The translations under genes were made by a program, and so were the position numbers. The notes beneath the pieces are model-generated. The model was not told where the DNA came from, searched no databases, and worked only from the letters and a program-made list of their open reading frames with translations. Below, in pieces: positions 64,000-64,000 of a stretch of 64,000 bases of DNA (positions within the stretch are counted from its first letter, which is position 1; every line of letters starts with the position of its first letter). The stretch comes from Sulfuriflexus sp. (GTDB lineage: Bacteria > Pseudomonadota > Gammaproteobacteria > AKS1), in contig JAGLUW010000004.1 of the NCBI GenBank assembly GCA_023134145.1, forward strand, positions 47,774 to 111,773, read 5' to 3'.

Positions 64000-64000
64000 C

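Overview
The window is ordinary core chromosome of a gammaproteobacterium of moderate GC. The evidence is MutH, YgiQ, ErpA, DUF5062, TIGR02647, DUF6776, HemJ and the rubredoxin-thiD-thiE-hemL neighbourhood. I cannot place it to genus. There is no prophage, insertion sequence, CRISPR array, tRNA or rRNA. The PPi-type phosphofructokinase next to a membrane H+-pyrophosphatase suggests PPi-linked glycolysis, as in some methylotrophic and sulfur-oxidising gammaproteobacteria. That lifestyle reading is inference.

Layout. 1-1.7 kb: RND efflux pair, with the pump cut by the window edge. 1.8-4.2 kb: secreted subtilisin-like protease behind a cyclic di-GMP-I riboswitch. 4.4-11.4 kb: TrmH-family methyltransferase, YgiQ, site-2 protease and small unknown or exported proteins. 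11.6-19.5 kb: dienelactone hydrolase, two exported CHAT (caspase-like) proteins either side of DUF5062 and rhlE, and an MFS transporter. 19.5-27.7 kb: two c-di-GMP enzymes, glutaredoxin, DUF1415, MgtC-like protein and a lone response regulator. 27.7-29.7 kb: mutH, moaC, moaD, moaE.

29.8-35.2 kb is the most unusual part: hppA, pfp and, divergently, an adenylate kinase. The phosphofructokinase starts with a histone-H1-like Lys/Ala tail, and the adenylate kinase ends with a 175-residue Lys-rich repeat tail. 35.3-45.7 kb: DsrE-like lipoprotein, TfpX/Z-like protein, RNase D, mpl, ubiX, LON-domain protein, a PqiA/CDGSH/YaaA set, NnrS and a membrane histidine kinase. 45.8-50.6 kb: hemL, a degenerate metallo-beta-lactamase-fold protein, thiE, thiD, rubredoxin (short and easily missed) and a peroxiredoxin. 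50.7-57.7 kb: DUF5063, porin behind a Fur-like site, A-type Fe-S carrier, ATP-grasp enzyme, yggX, hemJ, TlpA-like thioredoxin, DUF4126 and a ClC antiporter. 57.8-64 kb: a candidate small RNA, then argC, DUF6776, M14 peptidase, L,D-transpeptidase with a TPR partner, bactofilin and erpA.

Themes. c-di-GMP signalling appears three times: a riboswitch, a GGDEF-EAL protein and a cNMP-GGDEF protein. Wall and envelope work is concentrated in the last 4 kb. PPi/adenylate energy metabolism sits at 30-35 kb.
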